DNA of 8,281 nucleotides from Firmicutes bacterium UBA3920 (GCA_002386065.1 DGES01000064.1:1-8281), one strand, 5' to 3'; counted from the first letter of the stretch, positions 1-6,845 are shown. Notes: generated by a model from the sequence alone, not told the origin. Translations and numbers: made by a program.

Positions 1-19
1 AGATGTGTATAAGAGACAG
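1..19 (+). other. Sequencing adapter remnant (Nextera Tn5 mosaic end)
   Basis: The first 19 bases, AGATGTGTATAAGAGACAG, are identical to the Tn5 transposase mosaic end used in Nextera library preparation. This is artificial sequence left untrimmed at a contig edge, not a transposon in the genome. The open frame of the following gene supports this: from base 22 it reads FKKQIE into a conserved dehydratase segment, while read backwards into the adapter it hits an in-frame TAA at 10-12. Native sequence therefore begins at about base 20. The match is exact over its full length, so chance is very unlikely. Confidence 0.96.
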
Positions 20-555
20 CATTTAAAAAGCAAATTGAGATGGGAGGACCTGTTACAGTTACCCACAGGGATATAGAGAGGTATTTTATGACCATACCTG
101 AGGCAGTACAGTTGGTACTTGAAGCAGGTGCAATGGCAAAAGGTGGAGAGATTTTTGTTCTAGATATGGGCGAACCGATAAAAATATATGACCTTGCATG
201 CACATTAATAAGATTGGCTGGGCTTGAACCGCATAGGGATATAAAGATAGAGTTTACTGGGCTTAGACCAGGTGAGAAGATGTATGAGGAGATAAATTTT
301 TCAAATGAAGAGGTAGCCAAGACAGCTAATAATAAGATATATGTAATGCAGGCCAATGGATATGATCCTAATTTATTATTTGAGGAGATAGACAAGTTTC
401 AAATATTGTTAAAATCTAAAGATATAGAAGAACTATATAGACAGGTAAAAAAGCTTGTACCTACTTTTAACTATAAGATATGTGATGAAAATATCCATTG
501 TGGGAAAAGACGAATATATAAAAAGGAATCGACTTATGAAACAGGTGCTGTATAA
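20..555 (+). CDS. CapD/FlaA1-family nucleotide-sugar 4,6-dehydratase/epimerase, 5'-truncated (C-terminal part)
   Basis: This is the last ~178 codons of a polysaccharide biosynthesis protein of the CapD/FlaA1 short-chain dehydrogenase family, cut by the contig edge. The first full codon is at 22, and there is no true start in the window. The ATG at 40 is an internal methionine, because the conserved segment FKKQIEMGGPVTVTH begins before it. Family landmarks are IERYFMTIPEAVQLVLEAG just after that segment, GEIFVLDMGEPIKIYDLA, and the C-terminal GLRPGEKMYEE. Full members are about 600 residues, with four N-terminal membrane helices and an NAD(P)-binding Rossmann domain, all missing here. The family acts on UDP-GlcNAc-type sugars at the cytoplasmic face, often making UDP-4-keto-6-deoxy sugars that lead to bacillosamine or fucosamine. 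The phosphoglycosyl transferase gene 158 bases downstream fits such a role. The C-terminal tail after about base 460 is poorly conserved. Exact substrate unknown. Confidence 0.9.
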
Positions 556-713
556 ATATATATGTTAGTTTTAATTTATAATATATAAGTAATGCAAAGC
601 TAAATGTTACATTGTAATATAATATGAAACATTAAATCTTCAAAAGAATATTTGATATAAAATGGGATATATTGAATAAATAATAAAATGAACCTTCTGG
701 AGGTTATATTTGA
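556..713 (+). promoter_or_regulatory. AT-rich intergenic region with possible -10 box and small palindrome
   Basis: This gap separates the dehydratase from the sugar transferase. It contains a perfect -10-like TATAAT at 618-623, immediately preceded by an 11-base palindrome, TTACA-T-TGTAA (607-617). No convincing -35 hexamer lies 16-18 bases upstream of the TATAAT, and there is no extended -10 TG. In such AT-rich DNA, TATAAT alone is weak evidence. A good ribosome binding site, GGAGG at 699-703, lies 10 bases before the next gene's ATG. No GC-rich hairpin with a T-run was seen, so there is no clear terminator after the dehydratase. Confidence 0.25.
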
Positions 714-1331
714 ATGTATGAAAAATATATAAAGAGAATATTAGATTTTATTTTTGCGATAATGTTATTGATAGTTTTAATGCCTATAATGCTGGTTGTA
801 TCTATAGCAATAAAGATTGAAGATCCGAAAGGTCCCATTTTATTCAAGCAAGAGCGTCCTGGTAAAGATGGAAAGATATTTAAGGTTTATAAGTTCAGGA
901 CAATGATTACTGAAACTAAACGTAATGGGAAGGAACTTTCAGATATGGAACGAATAACAAAGGTTGGAGCATTTTTACGTAAGACAAGTATAGATGAGCT
1001 TCCTCAACTTTTTAATATAATTCGAGGAGAAATGAGTTTCATTGGTCCTAGACCTTTGTTGCCGCAATATCTTGAATATTATACGCCTGAACAGATGAGA
1101 AGACATGAAGTAAAACCTGGGATATCAGGTTGGGCACAAGTTAATGGTAGAAATGCAATTAGTTGGGAGGAAAAATTCGAGTTAGATGTTTGGTATGTAG
1201 ATAATCAGTCATTTCTTCTGGACTTGAAAATTTTTTGCATGACAATTTATAATGTAATTAGTGGAAAAGGTATAAACAACTCACAATGTGAAACAATGCC
1301 TTTTTTTAAAGGTGAATCAAAGAGTGTTTAG
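714..1331 (+). CDS. Monotopic phosphoglycosyl transferase (bacterial sugar transferase, PglC-like)
   Basis: This 205-residue protein belongs to the bacterial sugar transferase family that moves a sugar-1-phosphate from a UDP-sugar onto undecaprenyl phosphate, the first membrane step of glycan assembly. The N-terminus (about residues 8-34) is hydrophobic with a central Pro24, matching the re-entrant membrane helix of PglC. Then come FKQERPG (44-50), FKVYKFRTM (56-64), the catalytic Asp94-Glu95 in TSIDELPQLFN, SFIGPRPLLP (108-117), KPGISGWAQVNGRN (134-147) and LDVWYVDN (157-164). Length matches the short PglC/WsaP-like class rather than the ~450-residue WbaP/WcaJ class. The start is the ATG at 714, with GGAGG 10 bases upstream. 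Its neighbour is a dehydratase of the type that prepares 6-deoxy-amino sugars, so a diNAcBac-like or similar HexNAc substrate is plausible, but this is inference. The last ~18 residues have no recognised function. Confidence 0.93.
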   Translation: MYEKYIKRILDFIFAIMLLIVLMPIMLVVSIAIKIEDPKGPILFKQERPGKDGKIFKVYKFRTMITETKRNGKELSDMERITKVGAFLRKTSIDELPQLFNIIRGEMSFIGPRPLLPQYLEYYTPEQMRRHEVKPGISGWAQVNGRNAISWEEKFELDVWYVDNQSFLLDLKIFCMTIYNVISGKGINNSQCETMPFFKGESKSV

Positions 1332-1350
1332 GAGGGAGTGAAAAGCAATT
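1330..1350 (+). promoter_or_regulatory. Ribosome binding site preceding a probable ATT start codon
   Basis: AGGAGG (1330-1335) overlaps the TAG stop of the sugar transferase and is followed by a second partial match, GGAG (1335-1338). ATT at 1348-1350 lies 12 bases after the first and 9 after the second. The frame opened by this ATT encodes the expected N-terminus NILITSAGRR directly. The only canonical start nearby, GTG at 1338, is out of frame and runs into TAA after four codons. This site therefore decides the unusual start of the next gene. Confidence 0.6.
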
Positions 1351-2328
1351 AATATACTTATTACAAGTGCAGGTAGAAGAGTAGAATTAGTTCAGTTATT
1401 TATAGACGAAAGAAATAAACAAAATAGTGATGGAAAAATAATTTGTGCAGATATGAATGATTTAGCCCCTGCTTTATATTTTGCAGATACGTTTTATGTT
1501 GTACCTCCTATAAGAAATGAGAATTATATTTCAACTTTACTTGATATATGCGAAAAAGAACAAATAAGATTATTGGTTCCTACAATTGATACAGAATTAG
1601 AAAAATTAGCAATAAATGTTGAAGAGTTTAAAAAAATTGGAACTACAGTACTTATATCTGACAAAGAATTTATTTCTATAACTAATGATAAGAGAAAAAC
1701 TTATAAAATGTTCAAAAAGATTGGTGTAAAAACTCCTGAAAGTTTTTGGGAAGGGAAAGCCTATAGAGGAACATTTCCTTGTTTTATTAAACCCATATCA
1801 GGAAGTTCCTCAATTAATGCATTTAAGGTTAATAATAAAAAAGAATTAATATTTTTTAAGTACTATATAGGAGATTATATTATTCAGGAATTAATTGAAG
1901 GTCAAGAATATACCATAGATGTTTTTTGTGATTTTTCAGGAAATCCAATCTATATTACTCCTCGTTTAAGAATTGCAACACGAAGCGGTGAAGTAGCAAA
2001 AGCTAAAATTGAAAATGATAAGAAATTAATAGAAGATGTAAAAAAGATAATTGCTTATGCAAAGCCTAAAGGACCAGTAACTATCCAAGCAATAAAAAGT
2101 GTATTAGATAATGAATTTTATTTTATTGAAATAAATGCACGATTTGGTGGTGGGAGCCCACTAAGTATGAAAGCAGGAGCCAATTCTATTGAAGCATTGT
2201 ATGAGTTGTTAGATGGCAAGAAACTTCAATTTAAGCAAAATGCAGCAAGACCCAATTATATTTTTTTAAGATTTGATCAAAGTATTGCCCTATATGAAGG
2301 AGATGATGGCAATTACCAAAAAATATAA
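1348..2328 (+). CDS. ATP-grasp domain protein (carbamoyl-phosphate-synthase-like ligase)
   Basis: With the ATT start this protein has 326 residues, a normal length for ATP-grasp proteins of surface-polysaccharide loci. Residues 2-11 (NILITSAGRR) form the first strand and loop of the pre-ATP-grasp Rossmann-like domain. The first ATG, at 1453, would remove 35 residues including this motif, so it is unlikely to be the true start. ATP-binding features follow: FIKPISGSSS (146-155, Lys148), QELIEGQEYTID (180-191), and IEINARFGGG (260-269) with the metal-binding Glu and Asn. ATP-grasp enzymes join a carboxylate to an amine or similar nucleophile through an acyl phosphate. The substrate here is unknown. 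One possibility is an amino-acid or amide substituent on a glycan precursor. The gene follows the sugar transferase by 16 bases and overlaps the HAD gene, so the three are probably co-transcribed. No in-frame stop interrupts it. Confidence 0.85.
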   Translation: MNILITSAGRRVELVQLFIDERNKQNSDGKIICADMNDLAPALYFADTFYVVPPIRNENYISTLLDICEKEQIRLLVPTIDTELEKLAINVEEFKKIGTTVLISDKEFISITNDKRKTYKMFKKIGVKTPESFWEGKAYRGTFPCFIKPISGSSSINAFKVNNKKELIFFKYYIGDYIIQELIEGQEYTIDVFCDFSGNPIYITPRLRIATRSGEVAKAKIENDKKLIEDVKKIIAYAKPKGPVTIQAIKSVLDNEFYFIEINARFGGGSPLSMKAGANSIEALYELLDGKKLQFKQNAARPNYIFLRFDQSIALYEGDDGNYQKI

Positions 2329-2995
2329 AGCAGTTATATTTGATTTGGACGATACTTTGTATCCAGAAAAAGATTATATTATAAGTGGATTTAAAACAGT
2401 ATCCCAATATATTGAAAATAAAACAAACTTAGATTTTGAAGAAATATTTGCCACACTTTTGGAGTTATTTGACAAAGATAGAAAGAGAGTCTTTAATAGA
2501 TTGCTAGAGGTCTATGATATATATGAAGTTTCTTTATTGCAAAAGAGTATAGAATTATATAGAGAACACTATCCAGATATTAGTTTACCATTGGAGACGC
2601 TTGAGATCTTAAATTGGCTTAAAGACAATGGTTTTAAAATAGGCATTATAACAGATGGAAGGCCTGAAGGACAATGGAATAAAATAAAGGCTTTGGGATT
2701 GCAAGAATATTGTGATGCCATAATTATAACTGATGAATTAGGGGGAGTTGAATTCAGAAAACCAAATGCAAAAGGATATGAAAAAATGTTAAAAATTCTC
2801 AATATAAAATCTGAAGAAGCGCTTTATGTAGGAGATAATATAGCTAAGGATTTTGTTACGGCTAATAGGCTTGGTATTACAACAGTTATGTATAAAAATG
2901 AAATAGGTTTATATTCATCTAGTATCAATGATAAGTCTTATATGCCTAAATACATAATTAGTTCACTTAATGATTTAAAAAAAATATTAATATAG
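2306..2995 (+). CDS. HAD-superfamily hydrolase (probable small-molecule phosphatase)
   Basis: About 229 residues with all four HAD motifs: motif I FDLDDTLY (nucleophile Asp13, acid/base Asp15), motif II IITDG (Thr116), motif III Lys152 in RKPN, and motif IV GDNIAKD (Asp177 and Asp182). A helical cap (about residues 25-95) sits between motifs I and II, as in subfamily I HAD phosphatases. Such enzymes remove phosphate from small metabolites or sugar phosphates. The start is uncertain. ATG at 2306 or 2303 is close behind the AAGGAG at 2297-2302 (0-3 bases), ATG at 2294 has no visible ribosome binding site, and ATT at 2312 has the ideal 9-base spacing and would give MTKKYKAVIFDLDD. Every option overlaps the end of the ATP-grasp gene (stop 2326-2328), suggesting translational coupling and a shared pathway. 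Substrate unknown. Confidence 0.87.
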   Translation: MAITKKYKAVIFDLDDTLYPEKDYIISGFKTVSQYIENKTNLDFEEIFATLLELFDKDRKRVFNRLLEVYDIYEVSLLQKSIELYREHYPDISLPLETLEILNWLKDNGFKIGIITDGRPEGQWNKIKALGLQEYCDAIIITDELGGVEFRKPNAKGYEKMLKILNIKSEEALYVGDNIAKDFVTANRLGITTVMYKNEIGLYSSSINDKSYMPKYIISSLNDLKKILI

Positions 2996-3068
2996 ATAGT
3001 GAATAATAGATGATATTATAGTTATTTTTGGAAGTTCTAAGATTAAGAATTGTTTATTTTTTTAATTT

Positions 3069-3096
3069 TTGTCGTTGTTATATATTTTAGTATAAA
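3069..3096 (+). promoter_or_regulatory. Possible sigma-A-type promoter upstream of the first licD
   Basis: TTGTCG (3069-3074) and TATAAA (3091-3096) are separated by 16 bases, matching 4/6 and 5/6 of the vegetative consensus. They lie in the 164-base gap before the first licD. The gap also has long T and A runs (3054-3063, 3066-3070) that could act as an UP-like element, but no GC-rich terminator hairpin is visible. In such AT-rich DNA, matches of this quality arise by chance, so this is only a candidate. Confidence 0.3.
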
Positions 3097-3159
3097 AGAT
3101 ATAAACATAATGCTATAAATTGGAAGAGCAAAATATTGAAAGATATGAGAGGTTAAGAA

Positions 3160-3987
3160 ATGCCTAGATGTGAAAACAGTATAGATAAAGTCCAAAGAAG
3201 AGGATTAAAAATATTGTTAGAAATAGATCGTATATGTAAAAAACACGGAATAACGTATTTTTTGGAATCAGGAACATTATTAGGGGCTGTCAGACATGGA
3301 GGGTTTATTCCATGGGATGACGATATTGATATATCAATGCTTAGAGACGATTATGAGAGATTTATACAAGTTGCAACAGAGGAACTTCCAAAGCAATATT
3401 TTGTTCAAACAAATGAAAGCGATTCATATTATCCATTTGGGTTTGCAAAAATTATAGATACAAAAACAAAATTAATAAACGACAAAAAAAACAAATTTAG
3501 AGAGGGACTGTGTGTAGATGTATTCCCTATTGACAATGCACATGATAATAAATATATTCATAAATTAAATATATTTATAATAAAAATTATCCAAGGATTG
3601 ACTAAAAGCAAGGTAACTTTAGATATGAAAAATTATGATAATTTTTTTATTAAAAGTGCAATAAAAATAGCTTCATTAGCAGGAAAACTTTTTTCTACTA
3701 GATTTCTATTAAAATTACAAAAGAAAGTGGCTACTTCAAATAATGATAAAAAGACAAAATATAAATGTATTTTTTCTTATCCATTTAGTTATTTGGATAA
3801 CCTATATCCAAGTAGTGCTTATGAAGATATTGAAGAACTAAATTTTGAAGGATATATGTTTCCTGCACCTAAAGGTTGGAATGAGATATTAACAATTCAA
3901 TATGATGATTATATGACTCTTCCTCCTTTGGAGCAAAGAAAACCAACGCATAGATTGGAACATATAAAATTTTTAGATGAAGAGTGA
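3160..3987 (+). CDS. LicD-family phosphotransferase, copy 1
   Basis: A 275-residue LicD-family protein. LicD proteins transfer phosphorylated alcohols such as phosphocholine from CDP-linked donors to glycans, and belong to the nucleotidyltransferase-fold superfamily. Visible features are KILLEIDRICKKHGI (17-31), the signature GTLLGAVRHGGFIPWDDDID (38-57) with the acidic metal-binding cluster at 53-57, LCVDVFPIDN (117-126), and the C-terminal segment YDDYMTLPPLEQRK followed by a histidine. The start is the ATG at 3160, with GAGAGG (3147-3152) 7 bases upstream. The centre (about residues 130-215) is lysine-rich and poorly conserved. It lies 164 bases after the HAD gene and is followed by a second licD and by phosphonate and cytidylyltransferase genes. 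An acceptor glycan decorated with phosphocholine-like or phosphonate esters is therefore likely. Which group it transfers is inference. Confidence 0.92.
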   Translation: MPRCENSIDKVQRRGLKILLEIDRICKKHGITYFLESGTLLGAVRHGGFIPWDDDIDISMLRDDYERFIQVATEELPKQYFVQTNESDSYYPFGFAKIIDTKTKLINDKKNKFREGLCVDVFPIDNAHDNKYIHKLNIFIIKIIQGLTKSKVTLDMKNYDNFFIKSAIKIASLAGKLFSTRFLLKLQKKVATSNNDKKTKYKCIFSYPFSYLDNLYPSSAYEDIEELNFEGYMFPAPKGWNEILTIQYDDYMTLPPLEQRKPTHRLEHIKFLDEE

Positions 3988-4104
3988 AAAAGTATATAAA
4001 TTATATCTTTTAATATTCATACAAACTTCAAATATGTTCTTTGTGATTATATGACAATCGTTACAATGAGATTACCTGTAAAAGGAAGGAGTTTCTATTT
4101 AAGT
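3988..4104 (+). other. Intergenic spacer between the two licD genes
   Basis: This spacer is AT-rich and shows no clear promoter or terminator. At 4043-4056 it contains a 14-base exact match to the sequence encoding the conserved GDYMT motif near the end of the downstream licD (4880-4893). The frame here would read CDYMTIVTMRLPV. It could be the relic of an older licD 3' end or a coincidence. The ATG at 4051 lies inside this match, which argues against it being the real start of the next gene. AAGGAG at 4086-4091 is the best ribosome binding site in the spacer. Confidence 0.4.
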
Positions 4105-5010
4105 ATGTCTGTATATCATTATAATATATTAGGAATGGATATTAAAAAAATTCAAAAAGCGCAAGTAGAAATTTTACTAGAAGTAGATAGAATATGCAAA
4201 AAATATGATATTAAGTATTTATTATTTGCAGGTTCACTTTTAGGAACAGTCAGGCATAAGGGGTTTATTCCATGGGATGACGATATAGATATATGCTTAC
4301 TAAGAGAGGATTATAATAAATTTATAGAGGCTTGTAAAATGGATTTAGATCCAAAATATTTTTTACAAACTTATGAAACAGATAAAAATTATATTAGGCA
4401 GTATGCAAAAATAAGAAAGAATAACACTTTATTTGTACAAGATAATTTATCTGAGATTCAGATACATCATGGTATATTTATAGATATATTTCCAATGGAT
4501 AATGTATTACCAAATACTTTTCGTGGTATGTTTCAACAAAAGCTAATGTGGATTGTAGGAATAATAAATTTGAGTAGAGTGAAAAAAATATGCTTAAATG
4601 TTAAAAATCCTGTGGAGAAGTTTCTCATGCTAGTTTGTCATTATATTACAAAAATTATTCCCAAAAATTGGACGGATAAATTGCAAACCCAAATTGCTTG
4701 TATGTTTCAAAACCAAGAAACGAAATATGTTTCACATTTAACCGGTGGTGCTGCTAAAAGAAAGTATATTAAATACATGGTTAAAAGAGATATTTTTCAC
4801 AATACCATAGACGGTGAATTTGAAGGGTATGTTTTTCCTATTCCTAAAGATTATGATTTTATTTTATCGAAAATTTATGGTGATTATATGACACTGCCGC
4901 CTATAGAAGAGAGAAAATCACATCATGGAATCATAAAGGTGGATTTAGATACAACTAATAGCCAATTTAAAGATGTATGTAAAGAGAAAACAGCAGGAGA
5001 TGTGAGATGA
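4105..5010 (+). CDS. LicD-family phosphotransferase, copy 2
   Basis: A 301-residue LicD protein, paralogous to the gene just upstream. Features are KIQKAQVEILLEVDRICKK (15-33), GSLLGTVRHKGFIPWDDDID (43-62), HGIFIDIFPMDN (122-133) and the C-terminal YGDYMTLPPIEERKSHH (258-274). The last has the usual family ending with tandem histidines, which copy 1 lacks. The middle (about 140-185) is more hydrophobic than in copy 1 and may contact the membrane. The start is uncertain: ATG at 4105 is preferred, with AAGGAG ending 13 bases upstream. ATG at 4135 is possible but has no clear site. ATG at 4051 lies before that site and adds 18 residues unlike the family. The gene overlaps the decarboxylase start by 4 bases (ATGA), tying it to the phosphonate genes. 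It is thus the better candidate for the phosphonate transferase, by inference. Confidence 0.9.
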   Translation: MSVYHYNILGMDIKKIQKAQVEILLEVDRICKKYDIKYLLFAGSLLGTVRHKGFIPWDDDIDICLLREDYNKFIEACKMDLDPKYFLQTYETDKNYIRQYAKIRKNNTLFVQDNLSEIQIHHGIFIDIFPMDNVLPNTFRGMFQQKLMWIVGIINLSRVKKICLNVKNPVEKFLMLVCHYITKIIPKNWTDKLQTQIACMFQNQETKYVSHLTGGAAKRKYIKYMVKRDIFHNTIDGEFEGYVFPIPKDYDFILSKIYGDYMTLPPIEERKSHHGIIKVDLDTTNSQFKDVCKEKTAGDVR

Positions 5011-6134
5011 TGTATATATTAGATTTTGTATTTCAACTTAGCGATATGGGTGTTAGCTTTTATACAGGGGTTCCGGATTCCCAGTTAAAACCTCTGTGTA
5101 ATTATTTAATGGATGAATATAGTATATCAGATAATCATATAATAGCCGCCAACGAAGGTAATGCTGTTGCATTAGCAGCCGGACATTATTTATCTACGGG
5201 TAATATTCCATGTGTTTATCTTCAAAATAGTGGACTTGGTAATATAATCAATCCAGTAGCCTCTTTGTTAAATGATAGGGTCTATGGTATACCTTGTATA
5301 TTTGTTGTGGGCTGGAGGGGAGAACCAGGTCTAAAGGATGAACCGCAACATGATTTTCAAGGTGAAATTACATTAAAGTTATTGGATGTAATGGATATAG
5401 CCTATATGGTAATAGATAAAGATACAAATATAGAAGAACTTCAACATAAGAAATCTGATTTCAAAGTTTTACTTGGTGCTGGTAAGAGTGTTGCTTTTGT
5501 TATTAAAAAGGGCGGATTAACGTATGAAAAGAAGGTGTATTATAAAAATAAGCATACATTACTGCGTGAACAAATTATTGAGCGTATAGTTGATGTGGCC
5601 AATGAGGATATTATTGTATCTACTACAGGGAAAACATCACGTGAACTCTTTGAGATAAGGGAAAGCAAAGGACAATCTCATAAATATGATTTTTTAACTG
5701 TAGGTTCTATGGGACATAGTTCTTCTATTGCACTAGGTATTGCACTTAATAAGCCCAATAAGAGGGTATGGTGCATAGATGGAGATGGTGCACTGTTAAT
5801 GCATATGGGCTCAATGGCTATAATAGCTACTAAATCGCCTAAAAATTATGTCCATGTTGTTATTAATAATAGTGCTCATGAGTCGGTAGGAGGTATGCCG
5901 ACAGTAGCCGATAAGATGGATTTAGTACAAATTGCATTGGGTTGTGGTTATAGATATGCATATTCAGTGGATAAGCTTGACGAGTTAAATTGTGTGCTAG
6001 AAAAGTTAGATGAAGGTCCTGTGTTTATTGAAGTCAAATCTGCTATAGGTTCAAGAGCTGATCTTGGAAGACCTACTACAACACCTGCAGAAAACAAAGA
6101 AGCTTTTATGTCTTATTTGAAGGAGTGTGATTGA
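5007..6134 (+). CDS. aepY: Phosphonopyruvate decarboxylase (thiamine diphosphate-dependent)
   Basis: A 375-residue enzyme that decarboxylates phosphonopyruvate to phosphonoacetaldehyde, the irreversible step that drives the unfavourable PEP mutase reaction forward. The N-terminal pyrimidine-binding domain has FYTGVPDSQLKPL (18-30) and the thiamine-activating Glu50 in AANEGNAVALAAGHY. The motif NSGLGNIINPVASL (74-87) is characteristic of the phosphonopyruvate/sulfopyruvate decarboxylase group. The C-terminal domain has TVGSMGHSSSIALGIAL (231-247) and the ThDP/Mg motif running from GDG (259-261) to NN (287-288), followed by SAHESVGGMPT. Length fits the family. The start is ATG 5007, 7 bases after AGGAG (4995-4999); ATG 5010 is an alternative. 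Sulfopyruvate decarboxylase is the main alternative call, but the PEP mutase gene nearby settles it. The gene overlaps licD copy 2 and abuts the cytidylyltransferase, so it is probably in one operon with both. Confidence 0.95.
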   Translation: MMYILDFVFQLSDMGVSFYTGVPDSQLKPLCNYLMDEYSISDNHIIAANEGNAVALAAGHYLSTGNIPCVYLQNSGLGNIINPVASLLNDRVYGIPCIFVVGWRGEPGLKDEPQHDFQGEITLKLLDVMDIAYMVIDKDTNIEELQHKKSDFKVLLGAGKSVAFVIKKGGLTYEKKVYYKNKHTLLREQIIERIVDVANEDIIVSTTGKTSRELFEIRESKGQSHKYDFLTVGSMGHSSSIALGIALNKPNKRVWCIDGDGALLMHMGSMAIIATKSPKNYVHVVINNSAHESVGGMPTVADKMDLVQIALGCGYRYAYSVDKLDELNCVLEKLDEGPVFIEVKSAIGSRADLGRPTTTPAENKEAFMSYLKECD

Positions 6135-6845
6135 GTGAAGGCTTTGATTTTAAACTCGGGGATGGGTACAAGGATGGGGGATTTAACATCCGAACATCCC
6201 AAGTGTATGACGAAAATTTCAGAAGATGATACGATTATTAGTTATCAGCTTAAACTTTTAGAACAGTGTGGAATAAATGATATTGTAATTACAACAGGTT
6301 TCTTTGATGAAGTATTAGTAGATTACTGTAAATCATTAGATCTTAGGTTAAAATATAGTTTTGTAAAGAATCCTCTATATGCTAGGACGAATTATATATA
6401 TTCTATCTATCTGGCAAGAGCACAACTAGAAGGTGATATTGTGCTTATGCATGGTGACTTGGTATTTGAGACAGGAGTTTTAAAAGATATTTTAAAGCAA
6501 GGACATAGCTGTATGACTGTAAGTTCGATTTTACCATTACCTCCTAAAGATTTTAAAGCAGTTATCAAAAATGGATTGATAAGAAAAATAGGAATTGAAT
6601 TTTTTGAACATGCGATGGCAGCCCAACCGTTATATAAGCTAAACGAGACTGATTGGACTATATGGCTTAAAAAAATTATTGAATTTTGTGAGGAAGGTCA
6701 AGTATCGTGTTATGCGGAGAATGCTTTCAATGAAGTATCTGACGACTGCCATATTTACCCTATGGATTTTAAGGACAAACTTTGTAGTGAGGTAGATACG
6801 CCAGAGGATTTGAAAATTGTTAAGAGACAAATTGCTCTATTATAA
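6135..6845 (+). CDS. pntC: LicC/PntC-like nucleotidyltransferase (probable CTP:phosphonate cytidylyltransferase)
   Basis: A 236-residue NTP-transferase-fold protein. The nucleotide-binding loop reads LNSGMGTRMG (6-15), a variant of LxAGxGTRL, followed by HPKCM with Lys23. Then come KNPLYARTNYIYSIYLAR (78-95), typical of phosphocholine and 2-aminoethylphosphonate cytidylyltransferases, MHGDLVFE with metal-binding Asp108, and EVDTPEDL (219-226) near the end. The start is GTG 6135, directly after the TGA of the decarboxylase, with AAGGAG (6120-6125) 9 bases upstream. Placed between phosphonopyruvate decarboxylase and PEP mutase, it most likely activates 2-aminoethylphosphonate or 2-hydroxyethylphosphonate as a CMP ester for LicD. 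The alternative is LicC-type activation of phosphocholine, but no choline uptake or kinase gene is seen here. The fold and class are clear; the substrate and thus the symbol are inferred from context. Confidence 0.8.
   Translation: MKALILNSGMGTRMGDLTSEHPKCMTKISEDDTIISYQLKLLEQCGINDIVITTGFFDEVLVDYCKSLDLRLKYSFVKNPLYARTNYIYSIYLARAQLEGDIVLMHGDLVFETGVLKDILKQGHSCMTVSSILPLPPKDFKAVIKNGLIRKIGIEFFEHAMAAQPLYKLNETDWTIWLKKIIEFCEEGQVSCYAENAFNEVSDDCHIYPMDFKDKLCSEVDTPEDLKIVKRQIALL

Noticed and set aside
1..19. A real Tn5-type transposon end
   Set aside because: The sequence is the artificial hyperactive mosaic end, sits at base 1 and is not followed by any transposon sequence; library adapter is the simple explanation.
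1338..1352. GTG at 1338 as start of the ATP-grasp gene
   Set aside because: It is only 2 bases from AGGAGG, is out of frame with the gene and ends at TAA after four codons; it works only if a one-base error is assumed.
2569..2802. Minus-strand open frame of 77 codons within the HAD gene
   Set aside because: It lies wholly inside a gene with all four HAD motifs, has no recognisable domain, and is explained as an antisense shadow.
2996..3159. Relic gene or terminator between the HAD gene and the first licD
   Set aside because: No conserved peptide in any frame and no GC-rich stem before the T-runs; only a candidate promoter was kept.
6639..6830. Minus-strand open frame of 63 codons within the PntC-like gene
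   Set aside because: It lies antisense to a well-supported coding region and its sequence resembles no family I know.
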